DNA from: Verrucomicrobiota bacterium
GTDB taxonomy: Bacteria; Verrucomicrobiota; Verrucomicrobiia; Limisphaerales; JACRJZ01
Assembly (NCBI GenBank): GCA_016219875.1
Contig: JACRJZ010000158.1
Span: 40,727 to 104,726 of the forward strand
DNA length: 64,000 nucleotides
Direction of reading: 5' to 3'
Within the stretch, counting starts at the first letter, position 1; each line of letters opens with the position of its first letter. Below, piece after piece: positions 18,338 through 27,243 of the stretch. Below the pieces are notes generated by a model. It was not told where the DNA came from. It saw only the letters and a program-made list of their open reading frames with translations, and made no database searches. The position numbers were made by a program, and so were the translations under genes.

Positions 18338-18428
18338 GGCTCCTCTTTGCCACCGGGACGCTCGCGGGGCAAGCACGCGTTCTGCGCTGTTCGGGCGCGT
18401 GCTCCCGGACGCGTCCGCTCGGGCCGGC

Positions 18429-20264
18429 CTACTCGGCCACGACTTTCGTCGCCCGGCTTTGCTCGGCGCGCTTGCGCTTGGTTTCGTTGAGGATCTTCTT
18501 CCGCAGGCGCAGGTTCTTGGGCGTGGCTTCCACGTATTCGTCCGGGCCGATGTACTCGAGGGCGCGCTCCAGCGACATCTTGAGGGGCGGCTCCAACTGG
18601 ATGCCCTTACCGTCGCCCTGGGAGCGCATGTTGGTCAGCTTTTTGATCTTGGTGGGATTGACCGGAATGTCGTCCTCACGCGCGTTTTCGCCGACGATCA
18701 TGCCGGCGTAAATCTTCTCGCCTGGCTCGACGAAGAGTCGGCCGCGCTCCTGGTTCATGTTCAGCGCGTAGGAGGTAGCAATGCCGTCTTCGACGCTGAC
18801 CAGCGAACCGTTCTTGCGGGAGATGACTTCGCCGCGGTCGGAGCCGTATTCGTGGAAGAGATGGCTCATCACGCCCAAGCCGCGAGTCTGGTTGACAATG
18901 TCCGTCTCGAAGCCGATGAGTCCGCGGGTGGGGACGAGGGCTTCCACGCTGACCTGATCGCCGTGGTGCTGCATGTTGGTGATCTCGCCTTTGCGGTTGG
19001 CGAGGTTCTCCAGCACCGGCCCCATGAATTCCTTGGGGATTTCGAGGAAGAGCTTCTCGATGGGTTCGAGGAGCTTGCCGTCGGCGTCCTTGCGGTAAAT
19101 GACCTCGGGCCGGGAGACGAGGACTTCGTAACCTTCGCGGCGCATTTGCTCAACGAGGATGGCGATCTGCATTTCGCCACGGCCACTGACGTTGAAAATG
19201 TTCGGCAAGTCGGTCGGGGAGATGCGGAGGGCGACGTTGGTGCGGACTTCCTTTTGGAGGCGCTCCCAAATGTGGCGGGCGGTGACGAGCTGGCCGTCGA
19301 GCCCGGCGAGAGGGCCGTCATTGACGGCGAACTGCATCTGAATCGTGGGCGGGTCAATCGGGATGTAAGGTAGGGCGTGGTGTTCGGAACTGTCCGTGAT
19401 GGTTTCGCCGATGAACACGTCCTCGAAACCGCACAGCCCGACGATGTCGCCGGCGTGGGCTTCCTGGACTTCGATGCGCTTGAGGCCCTCGAAATGGTAG
19501 ATCATCGTGATCTTGCCGGCGCTCGTGGAGCCGTTGCCATGAATGCAGATGGCGGCATCGCCCATCTTGATCTTGCCGGTGTAAATCTTGCCAAACGCGA
19601 TACGGCCGAGGTAATCGCTGTAGTCGAGGTTGGCCACGAGCATCTTGAAGCCGTGGCCGGCGTGAGCGCGGGGCGGGGGGATGTGTTTCACGATGGCCTC
19701 GAAGAGCGGTTCCATCGTGCCGCTGACATGCTCCATCTCCGCCTTGGCGAAGCCGTCTTTGGCGCTGGCGTAGATGACGGGGAAATCCATCTGTTCGTCG
19801 GTCGCTTCGAGCGAGACGAAGAGTTCCCAGACCAGTTCGTGGATCTTCTTGGGATTGGAATTGGTGCGATCGATCTTGTTGATGACGACGATAGGCTTGG
19901 CGCCGGCCTCGAGCGCCTTGCGGAGCACGAAGCGGGTTTGGGCCTGCGGGCCGTCGGTGGCATCCACCACCAGCAGGACGCCGTCGATCATGTTCATGAT
20001 GCGCTCCACCTCGCCCCCGAAGTCGGCGTGTCCCGGCGTATCGACAATGTTGATGTGGTAGTTGTGGTATTTGAACGCGGCGTTCTTGGCCCGGATGGTG
20101 ATGCCCTTTTCGCGCTCCAGGTCCATCGAGTCCATGATGCGCTCCTCGCTGGACTTGGCCTCGTTGGCGCGGAAGGTGCCCGACTGCTTCAACAAGCAAT
20201 CGACCAGGGTGGTCTTGCCATGATCGACGTGCGCGATGATGGCGATGTTTCGGATGTGTTCCAT
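18429..20264 (-). CDS. typA: Ribosome-associated GTPase TypA/BipA
   Basis: A 611-residue translational GTPase. It has the G1 motif AHVDHGKTT, G3 DTPGHADFGGEVER, G4 NKIDR, EF-G-like domains 2, 3 and 5, and a TypA-specific C-terminal region. Length and motifs agree with TypA/BipA, which acts on ribosome assembly and translation under stress. I chose the ATG giving MEHIRNIAIIAHVD; a further 32 in-frame residues upstream lack family similarity. Confidence 0.97.
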   Translation of the reverse strand: MEHIRNIAIIAHVDHGKTTLVDCLLKQSGTFRANEAKSSEERIMDSMDLEREKGITIRAKNAAFKYHNYHINIVDTPGHADFGGEVERIMNMIDGVLLVVDATDGPQAQTRFVLRKALEAGAKPIVVINKIDRTNSNPKKIHELVWELFVSLEATDEQMDFPVIYASAKDGFAKAEMEHVSGTMEPLFEAIVKHIPPPRAHAGHGFKMLVANLDYSDYLGRIAFGKIYTGKIKMGDAAICIHGNGSTSAGKITMIYHFEGLKRIEVQEAHAGDIVGLCGFEDVFIGETITDSSEHHALPYIPIDPPTIQMQFAVNDGPLAGLDGQLVTARHIWERLQKEVRTNVALRISPTDLPNIFNVSGRGEMQIAILVEQMRREGYEVLVSRPEVIYRKDADGKLLEPIEKLFLEIPKEFMGPVLENLANRKGEITNMQHHGDQVSVEALVPTRGLIGFETDIVNQTRGLGVMSHLFHEYGSDRGEVISRKNGSLVSVEDGIATSYALNMNQERGRLFVEPGEKIYAGMIVGENAREDDIPVNPTKIKKLTNMRSQGDGKGIQLEPPLKMSLERALEYIGPDEYVEATPKNLRLRKKILNETKRKRAEQSRATKVVAE

Positions 20265-20363
20265 ATCGGTCAAAATAAAGCGGCGTAGTCTGGCCCCAGG
20301 CAGGAAAAGGTCAAGCGCGGCCCGGTGAAGATTTGGGGCGTTGCGGTGGCCTTGAAACAAGCG

Positions 20364-20393
20364 TTGACATCGGGGGGCCGGCTCTCCTAAATC
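20364..20393 (+). promoter_or_regulatory. Likely sigma-70 promoter of tRNA-Glu
   Basis: A perfect TTGACA at 20364-20369 is followed after 18 nt by TAAATC at 20388-20393, ending 16 nt before the tRNA. The -10 is weak, the -35 strong, and position suits a stable RNA promoter. Confidence 0.5.
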
Positions 20394-20409
20394 GCCGCAT
20401 TGACTGTGT

Positions 20410-20485
20410 GGCGCGTTCGTCTATCGGTTCAGGACACGGCCCTCTCAAGGCTGAAAGACGGGTTCGATTCCCGTACGCGCTACCA
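20410..20485 (+). tRNA. tRNA-Glu (anticodon CTC)
   Basis: A 76-nt cloverleaf. The acceptor stem GGCGCGT pairs with ACGCGCT (with one G-U), the D-arm starts TCGTCTATCGG, and the anticodon loop is CTCTCAA on a CGGCC/GGCTG stem. The T-arm is ACGGG TTCGATT CCCGT, and CCA is encoded at 20483-20485. The TTCGTCTA and AGGACAC features are typical of bacterial tRNA-Glu. The CTC anticodon reads GAG, a frequent codon in this GC-rich DNA. Confidence 0.93.
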
Positions 20486-20496
20486 ACCACCGCCAC

Positions 20497-20877
20497 ATGC
20501 GACCGTTTCAAATCATTTTTAATCCCACCAGCGCCGCGGAGTTGTCGCGGATGCCCAAGGAACTGCAGTTGCAGATTCTGGGCGAGTTCCGCGGGCTGCC
20601 TCAGGAAGTGATGAGCACCGACTTGGAACGGTTCGGCAAATTGGAGCGCAGCGGCCGATCGTTGCATCGCTTCCGGCTGGGGGACTACCGGATCTACTTC
20701 GAGCGCCACGAACTAGGCGTGGTCGTGCATCGCATCCTGAGCCGGAACACGCTCAAGGATTTCCTCTTCCGTTCCAACCTGCCGCTCCGGGAGGACGAAC
20801 TGTTGCAGGAAAATCCCAAGTTCTGGGAGCTGATCGAGGCGGCGCGGACTTCCAAGACACCGGGGGCGGTGGCCTGA
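20497..20877 (+). CDS. Solo RelE/ParE-superfamily protein
   Basis: A 126-residue protein with the compact RelE-like pattern: MRPFQIIFNPTSAAELSRMP, a basic FGKLERSGRSLHRFRLGDYRIYF-type middle (the LxGxxxxRxGxYRI motif form) and VVVHRILSRNT. RelE-type toxins cut mRNA on the ribosome. I see no antitoxin gene on either side, so it may be a solo or domesticated member. The C-terminal 35 residues are beyond the core fold. It starts 11 nt after the tRNA-Glu, so it probably rides on the tRNA transcript unless it has its own promoter. Confidence 0.65.
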   Translation: MRPFQIIFNPTSAAELSRMPKELQLQILGEFRGLPQEVMSTDLERFGKLERSGRSLHRFRLGDYRIYFERHELGVVVHRILSRNTLKDFLFRSNLPLREDELLQENPKFWELIEAARTSKTPGAVA

Positions 20878-20893
20878 TCCCGGCGGCGGCACC

Positions 20894-21520
20894 TCAGCCG
20901 CTGTCCACGTCTTCTCCCAACTCCACGTTCCAATACGCGAGGTCGAGGAAGTGCTTCCAGCTATCGTGCTGGGCCACCCCCACGCTGACCTGCACGAAGG
21001 GCCGCCATTTGGGCCGCTTGGGCTTGCGGACCAGGTGCATGCCGGCTTCGAGGGGCGTGCGATTGGCTTTGTGCGTGTTGCACTCGATGCAGGAGCAGAC
21101 AATGTTCTCCCACGTCGTCGGTCCGCCGCGGTCGCGCGGGATGACGTGGTCGAGGTTGAGGTCGTTGCGATCGAAGACGCGCCCGCAGTATTGGCAGGTG
21201 TTGCGGTCGCGCTCGAAGATGTTGTGCCGGGTGAACTTGACTTCCTTCTTCGGCAGCCGGTCGAACAGGACCAGGAGGATGACGCGCGGCACGCGAATTT
21301 TGAAGGAGACGGTGTGGATGCTTTCGGCGTGCGGGTCGCGTTGGGAGAAATCGCGCCACTGGGAGAAATCAAACGTGTGGAAGTTCCCGTCGTCCGATCC
21401 CCACACCACCTGGGCGTGGCCTTCAAACAACAGCGAGAGCGCACGCCGCACCGTGCAAACATTGACTGCTTGCCACAGGCGGTTCAGCACCAAGACGTGT
21501 TGGTTCAAGAAGGAGCTCAT
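20894..21520 (-). CDS. HNH endonuclease family protein
   Basis: A 208-residue protein with an HNH nuclease core. A CQYCG zinc knuckle is followed by LNLDHVIPRDRGGPTTWENIVCSC and CNTHKANR, giving the Asp-His, Asn and His residues and the four cysteines of a zinc-stabilised HNH fold. The N-terminal part (VLVLNRLWQAVNVCTVRRAL) is the form found in widespread stand-alone HNH proteins of many phyla. Those are probably DNA-repair or housekeeping nucleases rather than mobile ones; the biological role is not known. Confidence 0.88.
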   Translation of the reverse strand: MSSFLNQHVLVLNRLWQAVNVCTVRRALSLLFEGHAQVVWGSDDGNFHTFDFSQWRDFSQRDPHAESIHTVSFKIRVPRVILLVLFDRLPKKEVKFTRHNIFERDRNTCQYCGRVFDRNDLNLDHVIPRDRGGPTTWENIVCSCIECNTHKANRTPLEAGMHLVRKPKRPKWRPFVQVSVGVAQHDSWKHFLDLAYWNVELGEDVDSG

Positions 21521-21637
21521 AGAGCCGCCGATTTCCGGGGGAAATTATCATGGGCCGCTTTTCAGTGTCAACGGTGCGGCAAGGGAAACCGAGAGGGGGG
21601 TTGCCAAAGGGCTTGGCTTCCGCCTACAGTCCGCCAC

Positions 21638-23698
21638 ATGAAACATTCGCTTCGCGTCATCCTTGCCGCCCTGGTGCTGGCGGCGTCGGCGGTTCGGGCA
21701 GACGGGCCGGAGGACCAGTATGTCCAGATTTACTCCCTCATCCAGGAGGCCGATGCGCTGAACGATGCCGGCCAGAAGCGCGAAGCCTTGGCGCGATATG
21801 CCGAGGCGCAGGCCGCGTTGGCGAAGTTCCCCACGGCGTTCCCCGGATGGAGCGAGAAGGTCGTCAGCTTCCGCCTGAACTACATCGCCTCGAAGCTGTC
21901 TCCGCTGGTCGCGCAATACGGCACCAACGTGGCCACGGCGGCGGCCGTGCTGGCCCCGGGCCCGGCTGGTCCGGCGGTGCCCGGCGCGGAAACCAATACG
22001 GCGCTCCGTGAGTTGCAGCAGGAGCTGCAGCGGTTGCAGGCCGAGAACGCGAACCTTTCGGCCAAGCTGAAGGAAGCGTTGTCCGTGCAGCCCTCGGTCG
22101 TCGATCCGCGCGAGTTGGCCAAAGCGGAAGAGAAGAACAAGGCGCTCCAAAAAGAAAACGAGTTGCTCAAGGTCACACTGGGTCAAGAACAGGAGAAGTC
22201 CACCAAGCTGGTCGATCCGGCCGTGCTGGCTGAGGCCAGGCAGTCGTTGGCCGGGATGCGCGGCCGGCTCGATGAACAGGACCGGACGCTGGCGGTGTTG
22301 AAGCAGGAGAATGATTTGCTCAAGAAGCAGGCCGCCGAGGCGGAGAAGAAGGGCGGCGGGGCGACGCCACCGTCGAGCCAGCAGTTGCAGCAAACGCGCG
22401 ACAGCTTGGCCGCGCTGCAGGCCGCGAACGACAAGCTGCGCGCGGAGAAAGCCGTGGTCGAGGCCCAATTGGCGGACCTGTCCCGACAACTGGCGAGACC
22501 GAAGGAGCCGGCCGGCAGCAAGGACACCGAGCAGCTCTTGGCGAAGCTTCAGCAGGAGAACGCCGCGCTTCAAAAGGAGAAGACAGAGTTGCAGGCGCGC
22601 GTCGCAAGTCTGCCCACGGTTCCCGCCGATCCGGCCAAGACCGAGTCGAAGAAGGTCCGGCAACTGAAGGACGAGTTGGACAAGCAGTCCGCCGCTGCCA
22701 AGGCTGCCGCCAAGCAGAGCGAAGAGCAGCGTCGCCAGATCGAGCGAGACAGGTCGGCGTGGCTAAAGGAGAGAGCCGAACTGGAGTCACGCTTGGTGGC
22801 TTCGGCCGCCGACGCGACGAAAGCCGAAATCAAGAAGCGCAAGCAGCTTGAGTCGGAGTTGGAGGATGTGCGCGGCAAACTGGAGAAAGCGCAGAAGCAA
22901 CTCAGCAAAAAGCCTTCGAACAAGAGCGACCTGGAGCAGCAGGTGGAAGTGTTGCAGGCCCGATTGCAGATTCTCGAGGCCAAGCCCCTGCCGTACACCA
23001 CGGAAGAACTCGCGGCGCTGGACAAGAAGCCGGTCGTGCAACTCGCGGCCTCGACGGGCGATGCGCGCACGGTTTCCCCGGCCCGCGACGCCAGCCCAGA
23101 GGCGAAGCATGTGAAGAGAACGGTCAAGGAATTGCCTCCTGGGACCGGGGATCTGGCTTCGGCGGCGCAGCGGGCGTTCCTGGCGCGGCGGTATGACGAG
23201 GCCGAGCAGAAGTACCTCGATATTCTCCGGCAGGATGAGAAAAACGTCTTCACGCTCGGCAACGTGGCGGCGATCCAAGTGGAAATGAGCAAATTGGACG
23301 CGGCGGAGAAGAATCTCGGAACGGCTCTGGCCCTCGACGCGCAAGACGACTTCTGTCTCTACCTGATGGGCCGGGTGAAGTTTCTCCGCGGCAAACTGGA
23401 TGAGGCGCTCGATCTGCTCAGCCAATCGGCCAAGGCCAACCCGGACAGCGCCGAAACCCAGAACTATCTCGGAATCGTTCTGAGCGAGAAGGGGCTTCGC
23501 CCGCAGGCGGAGACGGCGTTCCGCAAAGCGATCCAGTTGCAGCCGCGCTACGCGGCGGCCCACAACAATCTCGCGTTCATCTATGCCACGCAGAAGCCGC
23601 CGTCCACGGCACTGGCGCGCTGGCATTACCAAAAGGCGCTCGACGCCGGGCATCCCAAGAACCCGGATCTGGAGAAGTTCCTCGGCGACACCAAGTGA
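21638..23698 (+). CDS. Secreted coiled-coil and TPR repeat protein
   Basis: A 686-residue protein starting with a signal peptide (MKHSLRVILAALVLAASAVRA). The next 80 residues resemble a TPR-like helical unit. A long charged coiled coil at roughly 120-470 is rich in Glu, Gln, Lys and Leu. A C-terminal set of about four TPR units (about 505-680) includes AHNNLAFIYATQKPPSTALA. It likely acts in the periplasm or at the cell surface as a scaffold; partners cannot be named. The internal ATG was preferred over longer frames because a clean signal peptide begins there. Confidence 0.8.
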   Translation: MKHSLRVILAALVLAASAVRADGPEDQYVQIYSLIQEADALNDAGQKREALARYAEAQAALAKFPTAFPGWSEKVVSFRLNYIASKLSPLVAQYGTNVATAAAVLAPGPAGPAVPGAETNTALRELQQELQRLQAENANLSAKLKEALSVQPSVVDPRELAKAEEKNKALQKENELLKVTLGQEQEKSTKLVDPAVLAEARQSLAGMRGRLDEQDRTLAVLKQENDLLKKQAAEAEKKGGGATPPSSQQLQQTRDSLAALQAANDKLRAEKAVVEAQLADLSRQLARPKEPAGSKDTEQLLAKLQQENAALQKEKTELQARVASLPTVPADPAKTESKKVRQLKDELDKQSAAAKAAAKQSEEQRRQIERDRSAWLKERAELESRLVASAADATKAEIKKRKQLESELEDVRGKLEKAQKQLSKKPSNKSDLEQQVEVLQARLQILEAKPLPYTTEELAALDKKPVVQLAASTGDARTVSPARDASPEAKHVKRTVKELPPGTGDLASAAQRAFLARRYDEAEQKYLDILRQDEKNVFTLGNVAAIQVEMSKLDAAEKNLGTALALDAQDDFCLYLMGRVKFLRGKLDEALDLLSQSAKANPDSAETQNYLGIVLSEKGLRPQAETAFRKAIQLQPRYAAAHNNLAFIYATQKPPSTALARWHYQKALDAGHPKNPDLEKFLGDTK

Positions 23699-23701
23699 GT
23701 C

Positions 23702-23729
23702 CGCGCGCGCTCCGTTGGGAGCGCGCGGC
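23702..23729. other. GC-rich hairpin between genes
   Basis: CGCGCGCTCC pairs with GGGAGCGCGCG around a 3-nt loop, directly after the coiled-coil gene stop. There is no T-tract, so it is not a standard intrinsic terminator; it could stabilise or stall the transcript. Confidence 0.4.
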
Positions 23730-23742
23730 CCGCCCATTTTCC

Positions 23743-24162
23743 ATGCGCCAGGCTGTGCATGAAATCGTCGTGAGCACGCGCGGGCGCGGCCTTTACGAGT
23801 TCACGGACGAAGTGCAGCGATGGTTGCAGGAAGTGAACATCCAGGCCGGCGTGGTCACGCTGCACGTTCAGCACACGTCGGCCTCGCTGCTGATCCAGGA
23901 GAACGCCGACCCGGAAGTGCGGCGCGACTTGGAACACTTCTTCGCCCGGCTGGTGCCGGATGGTGATCCGCTCTTCCGCCACACGTGCGAAGGCGATGAC
24001 GACATGCCCGCGCACGTTCGGACGGCACTGACGGCCGTGAACCTGAGCATCCCGGTCAGCGGTGGCCAGCTTGCTTTGGGCACTTGGCAGGGTATCTACC
24101 TTTGGGAACACCGCGTGCGCTCGCACCATCGCCGTGTAATCCTGCACGTGTTGGGCGAGTGA
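23743..24162 (+). CDS. yjbQ: YjbQ/UPF0047 family protein
   Basis: A 139-residue single-domain protein of the YjbQ (UPF0047) family. Family features are LHVQHTSASLLIQENADP, FRHTCEGDDDMPAHVR and LGTWQGIYLWEHR, with conserved His and Glu residues around a probable metal site. Some members have weak thiamine-phosphate synthase activity; the physiological role is unsettled. I chose the ATG giving MRQAVHEIVV because the 16 residues upstream are not family-like and lie on the hairpin. Confidence 0.9.
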   Translation: MRQAVHEIVVSTRGRGLYEFTDEVQRWLQEVNIQAGVVTLHVQHTSASLLIQENADPEVRRDLEHFFARLVPDGDPLFRHTCEGDDDMPAHVRTALTAVNLSIPVSGGQLALGTWQGIYLWEHRVRSHHRRVILHVLGE

Positions 24163-24181
24163 CGGTGAAACCCGAATTCGC

Positions 24182-26488
24182 ATGAAGTCACAACTTCTCC
24201 TGCTTTGTTGGCTGGGCGCGGCGCGGATCGGTTTCGGAGCCGTACCGTCCGTGCCGGCGGGCTTTGGCTTTTCCGGTCCGGAGGTCTTCCCCATCGACTA
24301 CCAGATTTCGCAACTTCACGCTGCGGACCTCGACGGCGACGAGTTGACGGACGTGGTGATCGTCAATAACGCCAGATCGAAAATCACGTTCCTGATCAAC
24401 CAAACGGGCCAGACCAACGCCGCGAAGGTCCGGCCAAGCACGAAGCGCGAACTCAATGAACTTCCACCGGACGCGCGCTTCCGCATCGAAACCATCGCGT
24501 CAGAAAAGAGAATTGCGGCCCTCGTGGTGGCGGACCTCAACAGCGACCAACGCCCCGACCTGGCCTACTACGGCGAGCCGCGCGAGTTGGTGGTGCAGTC
24601 CAACCGCGGCGGCAACGGCTGGAGTGCGCCGAAGCGCTTTGCCATAGACGACGGGCAGCTTTCGCCGAACGCGCTGGCGGTCGGTGATCTCAACGGTGAT
24701 CGCTTGCCCGACCTCGTCGTGTTGGGTGAAAGCCAGCTTTATTTGCTTGCGCAGCGGCCGGACCACACGCTGGCCGAGCCGGAGAAGATTCCGTTCAGCG
24801 GGATCGTGCGGTGCGTGCAGCTTCTCGATCTCGACGGCGATGGGCGGGATGACTTGCTGCTCTCGAATTGGGACACGCCAAACCCGCTGCGCTTCCGGTT
24901 GCAGACCCAAACGGGGCAACTTGGCCCGGAGATCGATTTCGCGATGCCGCCGATCCGGGCCTACTGCGCGGACGATCTCGACGGTGATCACAAGACCGAG
25001 ATCATCACTATCGCCCAGAACTCGGGTCGCGCGCAGATCGCGAACTTCGTCTCCTCGGGCGCCGAGAAACTGGCCGGAGAATTCGCCGCCGGCCAGTTGC
25101 AGATTCTTCCGCTCAACCGCACCTCCAAGGCACGCCGCGGCATCCTGTGGGCTGACCTCAACGGCGACCACCGAACCGACCTGTTGGTGGCAGAGCCGGA
25201 GCATGGACAGCTTTCTCTCCGTCTGCAGGCGGCGGACGGCGCGCTGGGCGCGGCGCGCGCCTTTGCGTCGTTTGCCGGCGTGAGCGACATCGTCGCAGCC
25301 GACTGGAATGGCGACGGCAGGTCCGAGGTTTTTCTGCTGAGCGCCGACGAGCGGCAAATCGGCGTGACCTCCTACGACACCAACGACCGCCTGCCGTTCC
25401 CTGAGATTCTCCAACTGGATGGAAAGCCGTTGGCGATCGCGGTGGGCCGGCTCAGCGCTCAAGTTCGCCCCACCCTGGCTGCGCTGCTGGACCAGGAGAA
25501 CCAGCGAATCCTGTTCCTGCGTTCAGCCGACGGAAACATCAAGACGCAGAAGCTGTCCGAGAGCTTCAAGTCGAATCCCACCACGCTCATGTTCCACGAT
25601 GCGGACCAGGACGGCCTCGCGGACCTTGTCATCCTCATTCCTTACGAGCGAATCAAAATTCTTTTGCAGGTGTCGGGCCGGGACTTCAAAGAGATTGACA
25701 TCGCCCCGCCTGGAGGCGTGATGGAACAGCCGTGGCTGTCCGCAAGCGATGTGGACGGTGACGGCCGGCCGGAATTGCTGCTCGGCCAGAAGAACTTCCT
25801 TCGCGCGGTGGTCCTCAAGTCCGAAAAACCGGCGCAAGGCGGCACGAATACGGTTTGGTCATTCAGAGTGAAAGAGCAGATCAACGGCACTGCCAGCGAT
25901 TCGCGCATCGCGGGCGCGGCCCCGCTGCGTAGCAGCGCCAACCGCGTCGCGCCGATCTTCCTGCTTGATGCCGAGCGCAAGTCCGTGACCCTTTGTGAGC
26001 GCGACTCCGGAGGCGTGTGGCAGGCGGTGCGCAATGTGCCGCTGCCCTTCAGCGAATTCAACGGAGTGCAGGGGATTGCAATGGGCGGCACCAATGAAAA
26101 CACGTTGGCGTTGATGGGTGCGAATGCGGTGGGCTGGCTTCCGCTAGGTGGGAGCGTTTGGGAGATCAAGGATCTGGACAGCTACGAAACGCCGGTCAAA
26201 GACGCGCGTCTCACTGATGTGGTGAGTGGTGACTTGGATGGCGACGACCGCAAAGACCTCGTTTTCCTTGAGACGGCAAAGAACTACCTCGATCTCGTGA
26301 CCCTTAGTCGTGACGGGAAGCTCGTGCCCGCAAATCGCTGGCAGGTTTTCGAGGAGCGCACCTTTCGGAGCCGGCGCAGCGATCTGTTCGAGCCGCGCGA
26401 AGCGGTCATTGCTGACTTCACGGGCGACCGGAAGAACGACCTCTTGATCATCGTGCATGATCGCGTTCTTCTGTATCCGCAGGAGTGA
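24182..26488 (+). CDS. Secreted FG-GAP/VCBS repeat protein
   Basis: A 768-residue protein with a signal peptide (MKSQLLLLCWLGAARIGFGA) and about eleven copies of a calcium-binding DxDxDGxxD-type loop, for example DLDGDELTDVVIVN, DLNGDRLPDLVVLG, DLDGDGRDDLLLSN and DVDGDGRPELLLGQ. This is the FG-GAP/VCBS beta-propeller pattern, probably one or two seven-bladed propellers. Such proteins are exported and bind Ca2+ and polysaccharide or protein partners; no enzyme motif is seen. It is separate from the dcw cluster that follows. Confidence 0.88.
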   Translation: MKSQLLLLCWLGAARIGFGAVPSVPAGFGFSGPEVFPIDYQISQLHAADLDGDELTDVVIVNNARSKITFLINQTGQTNAAKVRPSTKRELNELPPDARFRIETIASEKRIAALVVADLNSDQRPDLAYYGEPRELVVQSNRGGNGWSAPKRFAIDDGQLSPNALAVGDLNGDRLPDLVVLGESQLYLLAQRPDHTLAEPEKIPFSGIVRCVQLLDLDGDGRDDLLLSNWDTPNPLRFRLQTQTGQLGPEIDFAMPPIRAYCADDLDGDHKTEIITIAQNSGRAQIANFVSSGAEKLAGEFAAGQLQILPLNRTSKARRGILWADLNGDHRTDLLVAEPEHGQLSLRLQAADGALGAARAFASFAGVSDIVAADWNGDGRSEVFLLSADERQIGVTSYDTNDRLPFPEILQLDGKPLAIAVGRLSAQVRPTLAALLDQENQRILFLRSADGNIKTQKLSESFKSNPTTLMFHDADQDGLADLVILIPYERIKILLQVSGRDFKEIDIAPPGGVMEQPWLSASDVDGDGRPELLLGQKNFLRAVVLKSEKPAQGGTNTVWSFRVKEQINGTASDSRIAGAAPLRSSANRVAPIFLLDAERKSVTLCERDSGGVWQAVRNVPLPFSEFNGVQGIAMGGTNENTLALMGANAVGWLPLGGSVWEIKDLDSYETPVKDARLTDVVSGDLDGDDRKDLVFLETAKNYLDLVTLSRDGKLVPANRWQVFEERTFRSRRSDLFEPREAVIADFTGDRKNDLLIIVHDRVLLYPQE

Positions 26489-26651
26489 CTTGGCCGAATT
26501 CTACGCCTGAAATCTGATGGAGGCCCTTCGGGTGCCACACTTGAGAGTGGTTCTCCACCGTTTCTGGACATCGCACGCCCCGTCCAACGGAACTGAACTC
26601 GCCGCAATCTCGCGGGCGGTGGGCAAAACAGGGCAAATCCAGTGAATAAAC

Positions 26652-26660
26652 TGTGGACAA
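26652..26660 (-). promoter_or_regulatory. DnaA-box-like 9-mer upstream of mraZ
   Basis: The reverse strand reads TTGTCCACA, which fits the relaxed DnaA box TTWTNCACA. A single 9-mer can occur by chance, so functional weight is low. Confidence 0.25.
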
Positions 26661-26679
26661 CTTAACCGCCAGATACCTG

Positions 26680-26709
26680 TTGACGACTTCTGGTTCAAAA
26701 TGGTAAGAA
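26680..26709 (+). promoter_or_regulatory. Candidate promoter of the dcw cluster
   Basis: TTGACG at 26680-26685 and TAAGAA at 26704-26709 are separated by 18 nt. The -10 is poor. The element overlaps the 10-bp repeats that look like MraZ sites, which would fit autoregulation. Confidence 0.4.
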
Positions 26710-26733
26710 ATGGATCGTTACGGTGAAAATTGG
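26691..26733 (+). promoter_or_regulatory. Likely MraZ operator: TGG triplets at 10-bp spacing
   Basis: TGG occurs at 26691, 26701, 26711 and 26731, with CGG at 26721, so five decamers start with YGG in exact register and most end in AAA or AAT. MraZ of E. coli binds direct TGGG-type repeats spaced one helical turn apart upstream of its own gene, so the position and period fit an MraZ operator. Confidence 0.6.
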
Positions 26734-26764
26734 AGCACGCGGGTGCTCCTGTAAAAGTAACGCG

Positions 26765-27241
26765 ATGGCCGATGCCGAACCAACTGACCAGCCGATCTAC
26801 AGTGGGTGCTTCACCCAAAAGGTAGATGGCCGGCGCGTCGTGATTCCGAGCCGTTGGCTGCCGGCCAAGCTGGATGGGAATGGAAAGCCGTTCGAGTTCA
26901 CGTTGGTGGTCTGGCCCTCGGGCAACTGCGGGACGTTTCTCCGGGTCTTGCCGCCGCATCAGTTGGACAGACTGATGAAGAAGATTGAAGAGATGCCGGA
27001 TTCCGATCCCGACAAGCCGGTGCGCAAGCGATACATCGGCTCGCACTCGATGCAGGCGACGGTGGACAAGCAGGGCCGCATGGTGTTGCCGGAAGAGATG
27101 GCGAAGGCGGCGGGCATCGGCAACGAGGTCGTGTTGCGCGGCTGTCTGGACCGGTTTGAGATGTGGAGTGTGGAGCGGAGCGCGGCGGTGGAAACCACGG
27201 ACTCCGTTAAAGCCTCCGAATCGTTGGCGATGCTCGGCTAG
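26765..27241 (+). CDS. mraZ: Transcriptional regulator MraZ
   Basis: A 158-residue protein with two AbrB/SpoVT-like MraZ half-domains: IYSGCFTQKVDGRRVVIPSRW near the start and HSMQATVDKQGRMVLPEEM in the middle. MraZ forms a ring that binds its own promoter and represses or tunes the dcw operon. It is the first gene of the cluster, as usual. I chose the ATG at 26765; an in-frame GTG at 26723 would lie inside the presumed MraZ-binding repeats. Confidence 0.93.
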   Translation: MADAEPTDQPIYSGCFTQKVDGRRVVIPSRWLPAKLDGNGKPFEFTLVVWPSGNCGTFLRVLPPHQLDRLMKKIEEMPDSDPDKPVRKRYIGSHSMQATVDKQGRMVLPEEMAKAAGIGNEVVLRGCLDRFEMWSVERSAAVETTDSVKASESLAMLG

Positions 27242-27243
27242 CC

